Below are positions 36,426 through 46,754 of a stretch of DNA of 64,000 bases, piece after piece. The notes beneath the pieces are model-generated. The model was not told the DNA's origin and ran no database searches. It was given only the letters and a program-made list of their open reading frames with translations. Both the position numbers and the translations under genes were made by a program. Origin of the DNA: Nanobdellota archaeon (GTDB taxonomy: Archaea > Nanobdellota > Nanobdellia > Pacearchaeales > GW2011-AR1); assembly GCA_027334715.1 (NCBI GenBank), contig DAHWUG010000003.1, positions 1 through 64,000 of the forward strand. Reading direction: 5' to 3'. The first letter of the stretch is position 1; every line of letters begins with the position of its first letter.

Positions 36426-38882
36426 ATGATAATACAAACAAACAAAAAAGGAATGAGTTTCAAGAATAAATCTCTGGCATTGTTTCAGGCAGCAACAATT
36501 GTTCTCAGCATAATTGCATTCACTTATCTTGTTGCAATGACTATACCAAGTGTGAGTGCGTTCCCACCTGGACAATGTGCAATAATTGATAAAGGGACAT
36601 CTACAGAATCATATTGGCAAATGGGAAGCAATAATATGCTGAGCTGTGTTACAGGACATTGTAACCCACCAACAACAGACACGTTCACTGAAAATAATTT
36701 TTGTGTTGTATGGCTTGGATGTGGTACATCTCAAGGAGGTTCACATTGCAGCTCAATTTGCAGTCAGCAAAGTGATGGCTCTTGGTCAGTTAAATCAAGT
36801 GCTTTAGGATCTTGCCCTGCAGCTTCACCTTCTAGCAATTCAAGAAATCTACTCGATACTGCAAATACAGTTGTGGATACAGCTAATAGTATTACGAGTA
36901 TTCCTACTAATGCGGGGGGAATAAAGGATATTTTAAAAGGTATAACATCAGGGGTTACATCTGATGTTAAGAATCTTAAAGGATTTACCTTCAATGCGCC
37001 CAACCCGTCATTCCTTGATAATTTTGCTAATCCAAATCCTTATACAGGGGTTAAGGGTTGGATTTTTAACCCAACTATAGCGGGGAAATTGAGCATTGCA
37101 AATATTGTCGCGACAGCTGCAACTGCAGCAGGACTTTATGCTGTTACACAATGGGCTTTTGGAAAAGCAGGAGCAAATGCTGAATTTTCACATGCAGCAG
37201 GACTGGGTGTTGGTGCAGGATATTTTGCAAGCCAGATAGTGTCAAAACTTGGAATAAAAATTCTTGGATTTGGAAGCACAGGGGTGGGAGTTATAGTTGG
37301 GATAGCTGTTTTATTAATTTCATGGAAAAGTGTAAGATACCAAAGCTATCAATTCAACTGTTATCCATGGACGCCGCCAACAGGGGGGCATGATTGCTCC
37401 AAATGCAATAATGGCCAATTGCCATGCACAGAATATACTTGCAGAAGCCTTGGACAAGGCTGTGAGTTGGTGAATCAGGGAACAGGGGAAGAACTTTGCG
37501 TATGGAACAACAGCAGAGATGTTACTCCTCCTATAATGCAGCCATGGTTAGATATCCTTACTCCAGGGTACAAGTATACGCCAGACAATACATTATCTCC
37601 CCCTAATAATGGAGTAAAGATTGTGCCTTTGAACGACAATAACGGATGCATAAATTCAAGCAGCTCCCTAACATTCGGAGTAACTACAAATGAGCCTGCA
37701 ATATGCAAATGGGACACAGACAGCAGCCTCAATTTCTCAAGTATGAATAATTTCTTCGACGGAAGTCCTGTTGCAATCTACAATCACAGCCAGATGCTTA
37801 CTCAGTTGCCTGATGCAAATGCACTTGCTGCAGAAAACGCAACAATTGAGAACGGAAACAAGTATTCAATCTATGCAAGCTGCCAGAACACAAATGGGTA
37901 TGCAGATGTAGGAGATTTTGTTTTCAAGTTCTGCGTAAACCCAAGCCCTGACACAGAAGCGCCATTGATAGAGACAACAAGCATACTTAACGGAAGCCCT
38001 ATAGAATTCAACACAAGCTCTGTAAATCTTAGTGTTTTTGTGAAAGACAGTTATCCTGTTAATTGCAGATGGAGCAGCAATGACCAGGATTACAGCACAA
38101 TGGAAAATAACATGACCTGCCCTGAAAGCATTGTCCAGGTGAATGACCAGGGACTTTACCAGTGCAAGACGACACTTAATGGTCTCATTAGTTCCCAGAA
38201 CAACACTTTCTATTTCAGATGCCAGGACACTTCTCCTCAGCAAAATAAGAATTCGCAGTCTTATGCTTATACTCTTATAGGAACACAGCCATTGATAATA
38301 ACCTCTGTTGGTCCTAATAGCACAGTAATAAATTCAACAAATGTCGTAAAAGTGACGCTTACAGCAACTACTGCTGCTGGTTACAATCAAGGAGACTCTC
38401 AATGCTCATTCAGCACCACAGGAAATACAGGAAGCTATGACACTTTCTTCAGCGACGCAGGAAATAATTTCAACAATTACCAGCATTCACAGGACGTTTA
38501 TCTTGTCCCTGGAAACTACAATTATTACATACAATGCATTGACCAGGGGGGAAATACTGCTACAAACATGACAAGTTTCACAGTCCAATCAGATACAAGT
38601 CCCCCTATTGTTGTAAGGGCATATAATGATAACAATAACTTGAAGATTATAACTGACGAGAATTCAACATGTGTTTACAATACAGACAGCAATATAGGCT
38701 GCACATACCAATTCAGCGACGGTTCACCAATGCAGAATTCACAGGGAAATGTAAACCAGATTGCATGGGATGTAACAAAGACATTCTACATAAAATGCAT
38801 GGACAGCTTCGGCAACCAGCCAGATAGTGATGCATGCAGCATAATTGCAAGCCCCTACAGCATAAGCAACAGCAATCAATAA
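36426..38882 (+). CDS. Large Cys-rich secreted protein with Ig-like segments and internal hydrophobic region
   Basis: MIIQTNKKGMSFKNKSLALFQAATIVLSIIAF; IVATAATAAGLYAV..GVGVIVGIAVLLISW. Confidence 0.7.
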   Translation: MIIQTNKKGMSFKNKSLALFQAATIVLSIIAFTYLVAMTIPSVSAFPPGQCAIIDKGTSTESYWQMGSNNMLSCVTGHCNPPTTDTFTENNFCVVWLGCGTSQGGSHCSSICSQQSDGSWSVKSSALGSCPAASPSSNSRNLLDTANTVVDTANSITSIPTNAGGIKDILKGITSGVTSDVKNLKGFTFNAPNPSFLDNFANPNPYTGVKGWIFNPTIAGKLSIANIVATAATAAGLYAVTQWAFGKAGANAEFSHAAGLGVGAGYFASQIVSKLGIKILGFGSTGVGVIVGIAVLLISWKSVRYQSYQFNCYPWTPPTGGHDCSKCNNGQLPCTEYTCRSLGQGCELVNQGTGEELCVWNNSRDVTPPIMQPWLDILTPGYKYTPDNTLSPPNNGVKIVPLNDNNGCINSSSSLTFGVTTNEPAICKWDTDSSLNFSSMNNFFDGSPVAIYNHSQMLTQLPDANALAAENATIENGNKYSIYASCQNTNGYADVGDFVFKFCVNPSPDTEAPLIETTSILNGSPIEFNTSSVNLSVFVKDSYPVNCRWSSNDQDYSTMENNMTCPESIVQVNDQGLYQCKTTLNGLISSQNNTFYFRCQDTSPQQNKNSQSYAYTLIGTQPLIITSVGPNSTVINSTNVVKVTLTATTAAGYNQGDSQCSFSTTGNTGSYDTFFSDAGNNFNNYQHSQDVYLVPGNYNYYIQCIDQGGNTATNMTSFTVQSDTSPPIVVRAYNDNNNLKIITDENSTCVYNTDSNIGCTYQFSDGSPMQNSQGNVNQIAWDVTKTFYIKCMDSFGNQPDSDACSIIASPYSISNSNQ

Positions 38883-39033
38883 GGAATAAAATTTTAAGGA
38901 ACAAACAGTCAATTGATGTTAAAGAGGTAACGCAGGGTCAGGTTTATTTTTTATTAGTTTAAGTTGTACTCATTAGAAAAGGAAGTTATAAATTTTATAT
39001 AAAATTTATAAGTAAGTATTTCTTGTATTAATT

Positions 39034-39567
39034 ATGGGGATGGAGAATAGAAAAAGAGGAATGAAAAAATCAGGCCAGACAGAAATTTCGTTCGGAATGA
39101 TTTTTTCAATAATACTCATAATATTTTTTCTGGCAGCTGCATTTTACGCGATAAAAGTATTCATGGGATTTAGTGACACCGCAAAAGCAGGGAAATTTTA
39201 CACTGATTTGCAGTCAGACATCAAAAACATATGGGGAAATTCTGCATTCAGCTCGGGCCAGCATGATTATATCATTCCAAGCGGGATAAACCTGGTTTGC
39301 TTTGTGGATTTTTCCTCTGATGCAAAAGGCAAGAATTCAAACCTTTACACAGATTTGAAAATGGGAACCTATACAGGAGATGAGAATCTTGTTCTTTATC
39401 CCCTAAAGCATAACAATTTTGATTCAAAGCGAATAGATTACATAGACTTGTCCGAAATAACCTCTGCGGAAAATCCATTTTGCATACAAACCAGCAACGG
39501 AAAAGTTTCAATGATTTTGAAAAAAGACATTGGACAGGATTTGGTGACAATAACGAGAGCAGGATAG
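39034..39567 (+). CDS. Prepilin-like secreted protein
   Basis: RGMKKSGQTEISFGMIFSIILIIFFLAAAFYAIKVF. Confidence 0.7.
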   Translation: MGMENRKRGMKKSGQTEISFGMIFSIILIIFFLAAAFYAIKVFMGFSDTAKAGKFYTDLQSDIKNIWGNSAFSSGQHDYIIPSGINLVCFVDFSSDAKGKNSNLYTDLKMGTYTGDENLVLYPLKHNNFDSKRIDYIDLSEITSAENPFCIQTSNGKVSMILKKDIGQDLVTITRAG

Positions 39568-39612
39568 AAAGAGGATAAATAAAAATGCTAAATATAAAAG
39601 AGGGGCAAAAGA

Positions 39613-40584
39613 ATGACAAGCGGTAAAAGTTTCTTTAATAAAAGGTTAAAGTCAGATAAGGAGGGGTTTCTGCAGATTCCATTCTCATGGCTGTTTGCAA
39701 TAGTAGTCGGGGCGATAATAATTTTCTTTGCAATATATTTTACCACAAAATTGATGGGAACAGAGACAAAGGTTTCAACAGTGGAGACAGGCAGCCAGAT
39801 AAATGTCCTTTTAAATCCTCTCGAAACAAGTTTTGGCGAGGAACAGGTTACAGCATTGTCAATACCTGTTGAAAGCCTGTTGAGCAACAACTGCGATAAT
39901 GCAGGAAATTTTGGAAGCCAGCAGATAGTTGTCTCGCAGAAAGCAGGGGGCCAGTGGACAGACATAAACATTGCGCCAACATCGCATAATAAGTATATTT
40001 TCTCAAATGACAGCGTTGAAGGAAAGAATTTCTATCTTTTTTCAAAGCCGCTTGCACTGCCTTTCAAAGTCGGCGATTTGATTTACCTGACTTCTGCAAA
40101 TGATAATTACTGCTTTGTATCTGCACCACAGACAATTCAGGACGAGCTTTCAAACCTTAAACAGGGGAATATCTTCATTGCAAACTGCCCTTCAAACAGC
40201 ATAAATGTCTGCTTTTCACAGGCATCAAACTGCAGCATCACTGTTGACCAAAACCAGAAATCTGTGGAAAAAAACGGGCATACAATGTATTATGAAACAG
40301 ATGCTTTGATGTACGGAGCCATTTTTTCAAATCCAGATGTTTACGAATGCCAGATTCAGAGATTAATGAAAAGAACTAACGAGCTTTCAACAATTTACAA
40401 TGACAAGGAAACAATTATATCGATTTCAGGGGGATGTCCTGTTGATGCCAGCCTTAGCGTAGATCTTCTAAACCTCGGAGAAGCTGCAAAATCTGTAAAT
40501 AGCTCATCTGATTTGATAAATGTAAGGGCAATTGCAGACAACGCTGGATTGGAAAACAGCGTTTCTCCCTGCCCATTATGGTAA
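39613..40584 (+). CDS. Prepilin-like secreted protein
   Basis: KSDKEGFLQIPFSWLFAIVVGAIIIFFAIYFTTKL. Confidence 0.65.
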   Translation: MTSGKSFFNKRLKSDKEGFLQIPFSWLFAIVVGAIIIFFAIYFTTKLMGTETKVSTVETGSQINVLLNPLETSFGEEQVTALSIPVESLLSNNCDNAGNFGSQQIVVSQKAGGQWTDINIAPTSHNKYIFSNDSVEGKNFYLFSKPLALPFKVGDLIYLTSANDNYCFVSAPQTIQDELSNLKQGNIFIANCPSNSINVCFSQASNCSITVDQNQKSVEKNGHTMYYETDALMYGAIFSNPDVYECQIQRLMKRTNELSTIYNDKETIISISGGCPVDASLSVDLLNLGEAAKSVNSSSDLINVRAIADNAGLENSVSPCPLW

Positions 40585-40588
40585 AATA

Positions 40589-41116
40589 ATGACAAAAATG
40601 CTGAAAAATAAAAAAGCGCAGATGAAGATACAGCAGATGGCTTTCATGCTTCTGGCTGTGACTTTGTTTTTCGCAATTGCAGGCCTGTTTGTAATTACAA
40701 TAAGCTTCTCAGGCATAAAGCAGTCTGCAGATCTTATTAAGGAGCAGAATGCGCTTCTTCTTGTTTCAAAAATAGCTGATTCGCCTGAATTTGCCTGCGA
40801 AAATGCATTTAACCAGCCTATGACAAACTGCATTGACACAGACAAGGCAATGGCCCTGAAAAAAAACATCCAGGATTACAGGAATTTTTGGGGAATTTCA
40901 GGCTTGGAGATGATATGGGTTTACCCTGATAATAACACAGGTACAGAGTGCACAACAGAAAACTATCCTGAATGCGGGGAGATAACGCTGATTCCTGTGG
41001 CAAATGGGACAGGAATTGGAAATTTTGTATCTTTATGCAGAAAAGCAATAGACAATAATTCAATACCTTACAATCAATGTGATTTGGGGAAGATCATAGT
41101 GATTTACAATGGCTAA
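40589..41116 (+). CDS. Prepilin-like secreted protein
   Basis: MTKMLKNKKAQMKIQQMAFMLLAVTLFFAIAGLFVIT. Confidence 0.7.
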   Translation: MTKMLKNKKAQMKIQQMAFMLLAVTLFFAIAGLFVITISFSGIKQSADLIKEQNALLLVSKIADSPEFACENAFNQPMTNCIDTDKAMALKKNIQDYRNFWGISGLEMIWVYPDNNTGTECTTENYPECGEITLIPVANGTGIGNFVSLCRKAIDNNSIPYNQCDLGKIIVIYNG

Positions 41117-41249
41117 AATAAGAGATAAAGCAGCTAAAGAAGATAAAAGATTAATAATGAAAATTTGGAATATGTTAAATTATAGCTTTTGCCTTGGAGA
41201 TGGGCTGACATATTGGCTTAAGTAAAGGTTATACAAATAAAAAGACAAT

Positions 41250-41765
41250 GTGCGAAGAAAAATGGGAATGGTAAACTTAAAGAAAAATCAAAATTACATC
41301 AAAAGAGGTCAGGAAGAAATAGTCGGCTTTGTAATAATTGTAGTAATTGTTTCCTTAATCCTTGTTTTTTTCCTTGTTTTCTCCATGAATAGTGTTCCCC
41401 AGACTAACAGCTATGAAGTTTCAAGCTTTTTAGGCTCTGCAATTCATTACACAACAACATGCCAGATTGATTCAGCATATCTTTCTGTAAGCGATCTTGT
41501 AAGTTCATGTTTGCAGAATGCAACATGCTCAGATGGCCAAAATTCATGCGATAATTTAAATCAGACTCTTAATACTTTAATGAAAAAAGGCTGGCGTTGG
41601 GGTCAGAATTTACCTGTAAAGGGTTATAGTCTAAATATTGTTTCCAGCTTCGGCAATGTTTTATCAGTCCAGAATGGAAATATAACATCCACTTACAAAG
41701 GAGCTCAAGAAATACTTCCTGTTTCAAGCGCAAATATAACTGTTTCTGTGACTATTTATTCTTGA
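41250..41765 (+). CDS. Prepilin-like secreted protein
   Basis: KRGQEEIVGFVIIVVIVSLILVFFLVFSMNS. Confidence 0.7.
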   Translation: MRRKMGMVNLKKNQNYIKRGQEEIVGFVIIVVIVSLILVFFLVFSMNSVPQTNSYEVSSFLGSAIHYTTTCQIDSAYLSVSDLVSSCLQNATCSDGQNSCDNLNQTLNTLMKKGWRWGQNLPVKGYSLNIVSSFGNVLSVQNGNITSTYKGAQEILPVSSANITVSVTIYS

Positions 41766-41857
41766 GGTTAAAGAATCCGTTAAGAAGTTGTTAATAATTA
41801 AATCTCAATTAGGTTAAGATGCATTGTATTTTATGCCTAAAATTTATTGGCTTTTAG

Positions 41858-42211
41858 CTATATTTTCAGATTTATTGTCAAAGTGTCTATCAAAAGCTCT
41901 GGCTTGTGCCTTATCCTGTTCTTTGTCTTTTCTTCTGTTAATTCTATGAAACCAAAGCGCTCCAATAGCTTTATGTCTTCATTGACTGTCTTGAAATCCC
42001 TTCCAAGTTTCTTGGCAAGCCCGTATATTGAGCCAGGATTCTCTATCTTTAGAACATGCAAAAGCCTTGCCTTTTCATTGCTTAATAAATGCCTTAAAGT
42101 AGCTAAGCCTTCAAAGTCAAAATCCTGCTTAAGAAAAAGGCCTTTTTTCAGTATTGAGAATGCGCCGTTTGAGCTAGTTATTGTTATTTCCCTTGTCTTT
42201 GAGCCTGCCAT
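41858..42211 (-). CDS. Winged-helix transcriptional regulator (HVO_A0114-like)
   Basis: NEKARLLHVLKIENPGSIYGLAKKLGRDFKTVNEDIKLLERFGFIEL. Confidence 0.75.
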   Translation of the reverse strand: MAGSKTREITITSSNGAFSILKKGLFLKQDFDFEGLATLRHLLSNEKARLLHVLKIENPGSIYGLAKKLGRDFKTVNEDIKLLERFGFIELTEEKTKNRIRHKPELLIDTLTINLKI

Positions 42212-42479
42212 TTTGCCTGTTTTTTACAGTTATTTTGTAATATTGGTTATTTATTTGAATGTTTTCTAATTATATGGGTTTTTTATGTATATATGATTAA
42301 GAATACCCTATATGTTAATAAATGTTTCTTTTTCTTTCTTTTCCAGAGATGGAAAGGAGACCTATATATTGTATTAATACTATAGTGACACCATAATCTT
42401 TATAAATAAAACCTTTAAAAATAAGAGTTTTAAGGAAAAGGTCATAAAATGGCATAGTAACCTTTTTAAAGAAAAATGA

Positions 42480-42641
42480 GCTATTATCAGTACACCGACA
42501 ACGCCTACGGGCGTTCTCATAGGGATTAATAAATATCATATTCAACAACACGGTGGCTTACCCTATAGCTATCGAGTTGGGGAAAGTTGTCCTTGGCAAC
42601 TCTTAATAGAGTTGAAAGGAGGTTGAAAAGAGAGAGAAAAA
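42480..42641 (+). promoter_or_regulatory. Structured 5' leader of the S-layer gene
   Basis: Hairpins aacgcc-tacg-ggcgtt (42500-42515) and agttgtc-ctt-ggcaact (42585-42601), SD aaggaggt (about 42617-42623). Confidence 0.6.
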
Positions 42642-45272
42642 ATGAGATTAAATTTTAAGAGAATTTCTGCTTTAGTGGCAAGCGCTTTAATGCTTGGCAT
42701 GACTGCTGGAATTGCATCTGCTGCAAATTACCCGGCTCCTTTTGTAACAAACGGAACAGCTAATGTAGCTATTGTTTATGGTTCTGGAGCAGCGCTATCA
42801 GATAGTACTGCTGCAGGAAGCATTGCAACAAGCCTTAGTAGTTTTGTAAGCGGAGGGAGTTCAACTGTTAATATAACAGGAGAAAATGCACCTTTATTTT
42901 CAGGTTCATCTCCGATTTACTTGAATAGCTCATTGACTGCTGTTAAAGGAACTCTTACTTCATCAAATTTACCAACTGTTTTAGCAACAAGCACTTTCAA
43001 CGATGGAAGTGTTTCAGCTACAGTAACTCCAACCCTTGTAATTAGCACTGGTTCTGGAGGAGTAAATTCAAATAATGAAGTAGTATTCGTTAAGCCAACA
43101 GGATCAAGCGATCCTGTAGATGGGCTTAGTATGAGCACAACTGCAGGTTCAGGACTTTACAATATTACAGTAGGCTTTAGTCAAGCTGTTAATTTCACAT
43201 CATCTACAGCTTCTGGTCAAAGCTTGAATTTATTCGGGAATAACTATTATGCAAGTCCATTGAGTACTTCAACGCAACTTGTTTTATACAAATCTGCTCA
43301 GACTTTGACTTTAAGTCAGGGTGGAAGTGGCAACACAACAGCTACTGCTACGATAAATGGAGTAAGCCATACAGTACAGCTCATTAATGCAGGAACTTCA
43401 TCTGCTACAATATCTGTTGACGGAACAAGCCAATCAGTTAATGTAGGAAGTTCTGTGACAATAAATGGAGTTAGTGTTGCGGTAACAAGTGTCCAGTCTT
43501 CAACAGCTGGAGGAAACACAGCTACTGTTCTTGTAGGAGCTAACAAGCTTGTATTCAAGAACGGAGGAACAGTACTTCAAGGAGATAACAGCATTCCTAT
43601 AACTGGTACGACTGCTTATTTCACAGGTACGCCAACAAACCTCACACAGTTAGTTGTTAATGTAGCTGCAACTACAAATAATGACAACACTGTTTTATCA
43701 GGACAATCATTTGTTGACCCCGTGTTTGGAGGATTTCAATTCACATATGGTGGATTGACACCTTCATGGAACTCTGGAAGCAGTGATAGTGTAATTATTG
43801 GTACTGATGGAACATCAACAAACCAGATTACAATGACTCCTCTCGGAGGAAGTTCTGCTTCATCATTTGATTTTGCATCAAATAGTAGTTCTTTGACAAG
43901 CGGAGTTTACAATCTGACAACAATTAATGGATATCCCTTGCAGGTATATGAGGGAAGTAACCTCACACAGAATAGCTATGCCATAATTGGAAGTCCTAAT
44001 GAAAATTATGGATATCTTATCCTGGTTTCAAGTGTTAATACTGGAACCGGAGCAGGTACCTCTGGAGGAGATTCAGTATCAGTCAGTAATGTATTAGATC
44101 CTTCAAAAGCAATAGGTATTTCCTATAGTGGAAATTATAAGGGTTTAATGACAATGCCTGATGGAAGTCAGTATACCTTTACATACAACGGAAGCGGTTC
44201 AAATGGATGGATATCCTTAAAATATCCAACTTCAATTGAGTCTGCAGGACAATATGTATTATATCCAACAATACAAGCAGCTGGAAATGAAATGGTAGGT
44301 GTTTATGCAAATCAGACCATCAATTTAGCAAATACCGATGGAATGGGTAACAATGTAAGTGGTTTATTGATTCCAAAAGGAAATAGATATACTCCAACCA
44401 CTGTTTCTTACAATGGTGTAGCTAATGGTGGAAGTAACTGGACAATTGGCAGTAGTCAACTTGTTACGGGAAATGCATCATTAGTTACTACTGTTAATGT
44501 AACAGTTGGTCAACTCAAATATGCATTAACAGGAAGTGCAACAGCTAATAAAACATTAGTACAATTATACCAGCCTGGTACAGGCACACTTATAAGCAAT
44601 CCAGCGGTGGTTGTATTTGAACCAAAGTCAAGCGACACAAATGATAATGGATATTACAACGCCATAATTGTTCCTACACAATCTACAGTAAGTGGAAGCA
44701 CTACTTATGTTGGAACAGGATCTACAGCTTATTTCACGCAAAGTACATTATATGGGCCATTACCCCTTTCTAGCAATACAAAATTGTCAGAATGGATGGA
44801 TGGGTATGGAGCTCTAGTAAAACTAGATACTTCAAACTCAAACTATAACATAATGACTTTGTCAATACCTGATTCCCAATCTACAGCAAATCTGTATGTT
44901 GGTGCTGCGAGTTCAACTGTTTCAAGTGGTAATCTTGGAAATGTCCTTGTAACAGACTCACAAGTAAGCACGGTCGCGTCAAAAGACTTGGTCGTTGTCG
45001 GCGGAAGCTGTATTAATTCAGCTGCTGCTGCACTCGTCGGTGGGGCTTACTGCGGATCTGCATGGACTGCTGCAACAGGCATCGGTTCAGGACAGTTCTT
45101 GATAAAGGGTTACACAAGCGGAATACCTGGTAACAGTTTTGCGCTTCTTGTAGCAGGTTATGAAGCAGCAGATACAACAAATGCTGCAAATTACTTGACA
45201 CATTACACTGTTGATACAAGCAAAGCATACAGTGGTACTTCTGGTACAACTGCAAACTTGATTGTGTCCTAA
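42642..45272 (+). CDS. S-layer protein
   Basis: Signal peptide; ANYPAPFVTNGTANVAIVYG N-terminus; 876 aa, Ser/Thr/Gly/Asn-rich, Cys-poor; strong SD. Confidence 0.85.
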   Translation: MRLNFKRISALVASALMLGMTAGIASAANYPAPFVTNGTANVAIVYGSGAALSDSTAAGSIATSLSSFVSGGSSTVNITGENAPLFSGSSPIYLNSSLTAVKGTLTSSNLPTVLATSTFNDGSVSATVTPTLVISTGSGGVNSNNEVVFVKPTGSSDPVDGLSMSTTAGSGLYNITVGFSQAVNFTSSTASGQSLNLFGNNYYASPLSTSTQLVLYKSAQTLTLSQGGSGNTTATATINGVSHTVQLINAGTSSATISVDGTSQSVNVGSSVTINGVSVAVTSVQSSTAGGNTATVLVGANKLVFKNGGTVLQGDNSIPITGTTAYFTGTPTNLTQLVVNVAATTNNDNTVLSGQSFVDPVFGGFQFTYGGLTPSWNSGSSDSVIIGTDGTSTNQITMTPLGGSSASSFDFASNSSSLTSGVYNLTTINGYPLQVYEGSNLTQNSYAIIGSPNENYGYLILVSSVNTGTGAGTSGGDSVSVSNVLDPSKAIGISYSGNYKGLMTMPDGSQYTFTYNGSGSNGWISLKYPTSIESAGQYVLYPTIQAAGNEMVGVYANQTINLANTDGMGNNVSGLLIPKGNRYTPTTVSYNGVANGGSNWTIGSSQLVTGNASLVTTVNVTVGQLKYALTGSATANKTLVQLYQPGTGTLISNPAVVVFEPKSSDTNDNGYYNAIIVPTQSTVSGSTTYVGTGSTAYFTQSTLYGPLPLSSNTKLSEWMDGYGALVKLDTSNSNYNIMTLSIPDSQSTANLYVGAASSTVSSGNLGNVLVTDSQVSTVASKDLVVVGGSCINSAAAALVGGAYCGSAWTAATGIGSGQFLIKGYTSGIPGNSFALLVAGYEAADTTNAANYLTHYTVDTSKAYSGTSGTTANLIVS

Positions 45273-45279
45273 GTAAAAA

Positions 45280-45325
45280 AGCAAACAAAAAATTTTTATT
45301 TTTTTATTTTTCTTTTTTTTCACTT
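45280..45325 (+). terminator. Poly-T terminator after the S-layer gene
   Basis: aaaaaatttttatttttttatttttctttttttt. Confidence 0.55.
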
Positions 45326-45514
45326 CTGGCTGGAGCCGGAATTTAAGGATAAGAAAAAAAATTAGATTGTAAATGAAGAAAATTTTAGTATAAAATCTTA
45401 ATTAGATGGAGATTATTAATAATGACAATAATTGCTTAATGCTAGATTTGTAGATTAATATGCTCAGTATTCATTAAACTTTTAAATACGGCTTTACACT
45501 TTAAATTATAAAAA

Positions 45515-46117
45515 ATGAGAAAAATAATTTCCAGGGAAGAGCATGAGAAGAAAAGAAAAAGAAACCAGATAATACTTGCAGTTGTGCTTGGGGCTGTCAT
45601 GATATTAAGCACTTTGGGTTTTGCATTCCAGAATGCAATATTCAGCGGAAGCAGCAGTTATGGAAATTCGGGATTGAACCAGACAACTTACAATGGTTAT
45701 ACTTTCACAAACCAAAACAATCTTTGGTATATAGGAAATTTTTCTTTCACTTACCTGCCAAGTGAGGTTAATTATACAACAATCGGAATAAAATCTGCAA
45801 GTGTATACCAGCAAAATCCATTGTATATTTACTCAAATGACTCCGGAGCGCAGGTTGAAGTAACTACTGATTTAGGAATGCTGGCTCAAAGAGTGCAGCA
45901 AGCATGTCCTTCTCCTGCAACAGGAATTGCTGTTTCTAATTGCGATTCAAGCCTTCCTGTAAAAACCTGCAGCGATAACTTTATAATAATACAGCAAAGT
46001 AATAATAATGAAAGCATAACGCAGTCAAATGGCTGTGTTTTCATTAAGGGCCAGCAACAAGATTTGACAAAACTTGCTGATGCATTTTTATACAAAACAC
46101 TAGGGATTAAACAATAA
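45515..46117 (+). CDS. Membrane-anchored extracytoplasmic protein
   Basis: N-terminal TM IILAVVLGAVMILSTLGFAF, conserved-type Cys. Confidence 0.65.
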   Translation: MRKIISREEHEKKRKRNQIILAVVLGAVMILSTLGFAFQNAIFSGSSSYGNSGLNQTTYNGYTFTNQNNLWYIGNFSFTYLPSEVNYTTIGIKSASVYQQNPLYIYSNDSGAQVEVTTDLGMLAQRVQQACPSPATGIAVSNCDSSLPVKTCSDNFIIIQQSNNNESITQSNGCVFIKGQQQDLTKLADAFLYKTLGIKQ

Positions 46118-46120
46118 ATA

Positions 46121-46750
46121 ATGAAAATAAAGAAAAAAAACCTGGGAAATCTTATTATAGGAATTGTAATACTAGTTGCATTCGTTGCCTTTATTGTTTT
46201 TATATCAAATCGCACCCAATCAACTTCATTCACATATAAAGGGGTAAAATTTGACACTGTAAAATTCTGTGATTCAGGGCCGCCTTGCTTGATACTTTAC
46301 AATACTTCCCTGCCTGTAAAATCAAATGGAACAGATTATGTTGTTACAATGCCAAAAGACTCAACAAACAATTATCTTTTTTACTTGAGAAATGACCCAA
46401 GAAAACTTAATGTGAGCTTCAATGGAACTCCTGTATACAACAAAAATATCGTTCTTAAATATGAATCTCCTTTTGTCTGCAATGACAGCGCTTTAGCTGG
46501 CGCGAATTTTGATTTATTGTACAAAATACTTGGCGCAAATGTTATAAAAGACCAAAACGCAACATGCGATCCTTATAACAGGTATACTTACATTGATTTT
46601 CTGCCTGGAAATGAGACAAAAATAGTTCAGTTTGGACCAGCTTGCTACAATATTTACATTAAGGGCTGCGAAGTCTTGCAGGGAACTGAGAAATACATGA
46701 TTGAGACTTTTGTGAAGGTAAATGATGAACTGTACAATCAGAGCTACTGA
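46121..46750 (+). CDS. Membrane-anchored extracytoplasmic protein
   Basis: N-terminal TM NLIIGIVILVAFVAFIVFI; layout like the upstream gene. Confidence 0.65.
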   Translation: MKIKKKNLGNLIIGIVILVAFVAFIVFISNRTQSTSFTYKGVKFDTVKFCDSGPPCLILYNTSLPVKSNGTDYVVTMPKDSTNNYLFYLRNDPRKLNVSFNGTPVYNKNIVLKYESPFVCNDSALAGANFDLLYKILGANVIKDQNATCDPYNRYTYIDFLPGNETKIVQFGPACYNIYIKGCEVLQGTEKYMIETFVKVNDELYNQSY

Positions 46751-46754
46751 CTAA

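Noticed and set aside
38928-38950. aggtaacgcagggtcag in intergenic DNA, nearly repeated at about 47898 (ggtaacgcaggatcag)
   Set aside because: The second copy lies inside the archaeosortase-like coding sequence and no flanking similarity extends the match; likely coincidence.
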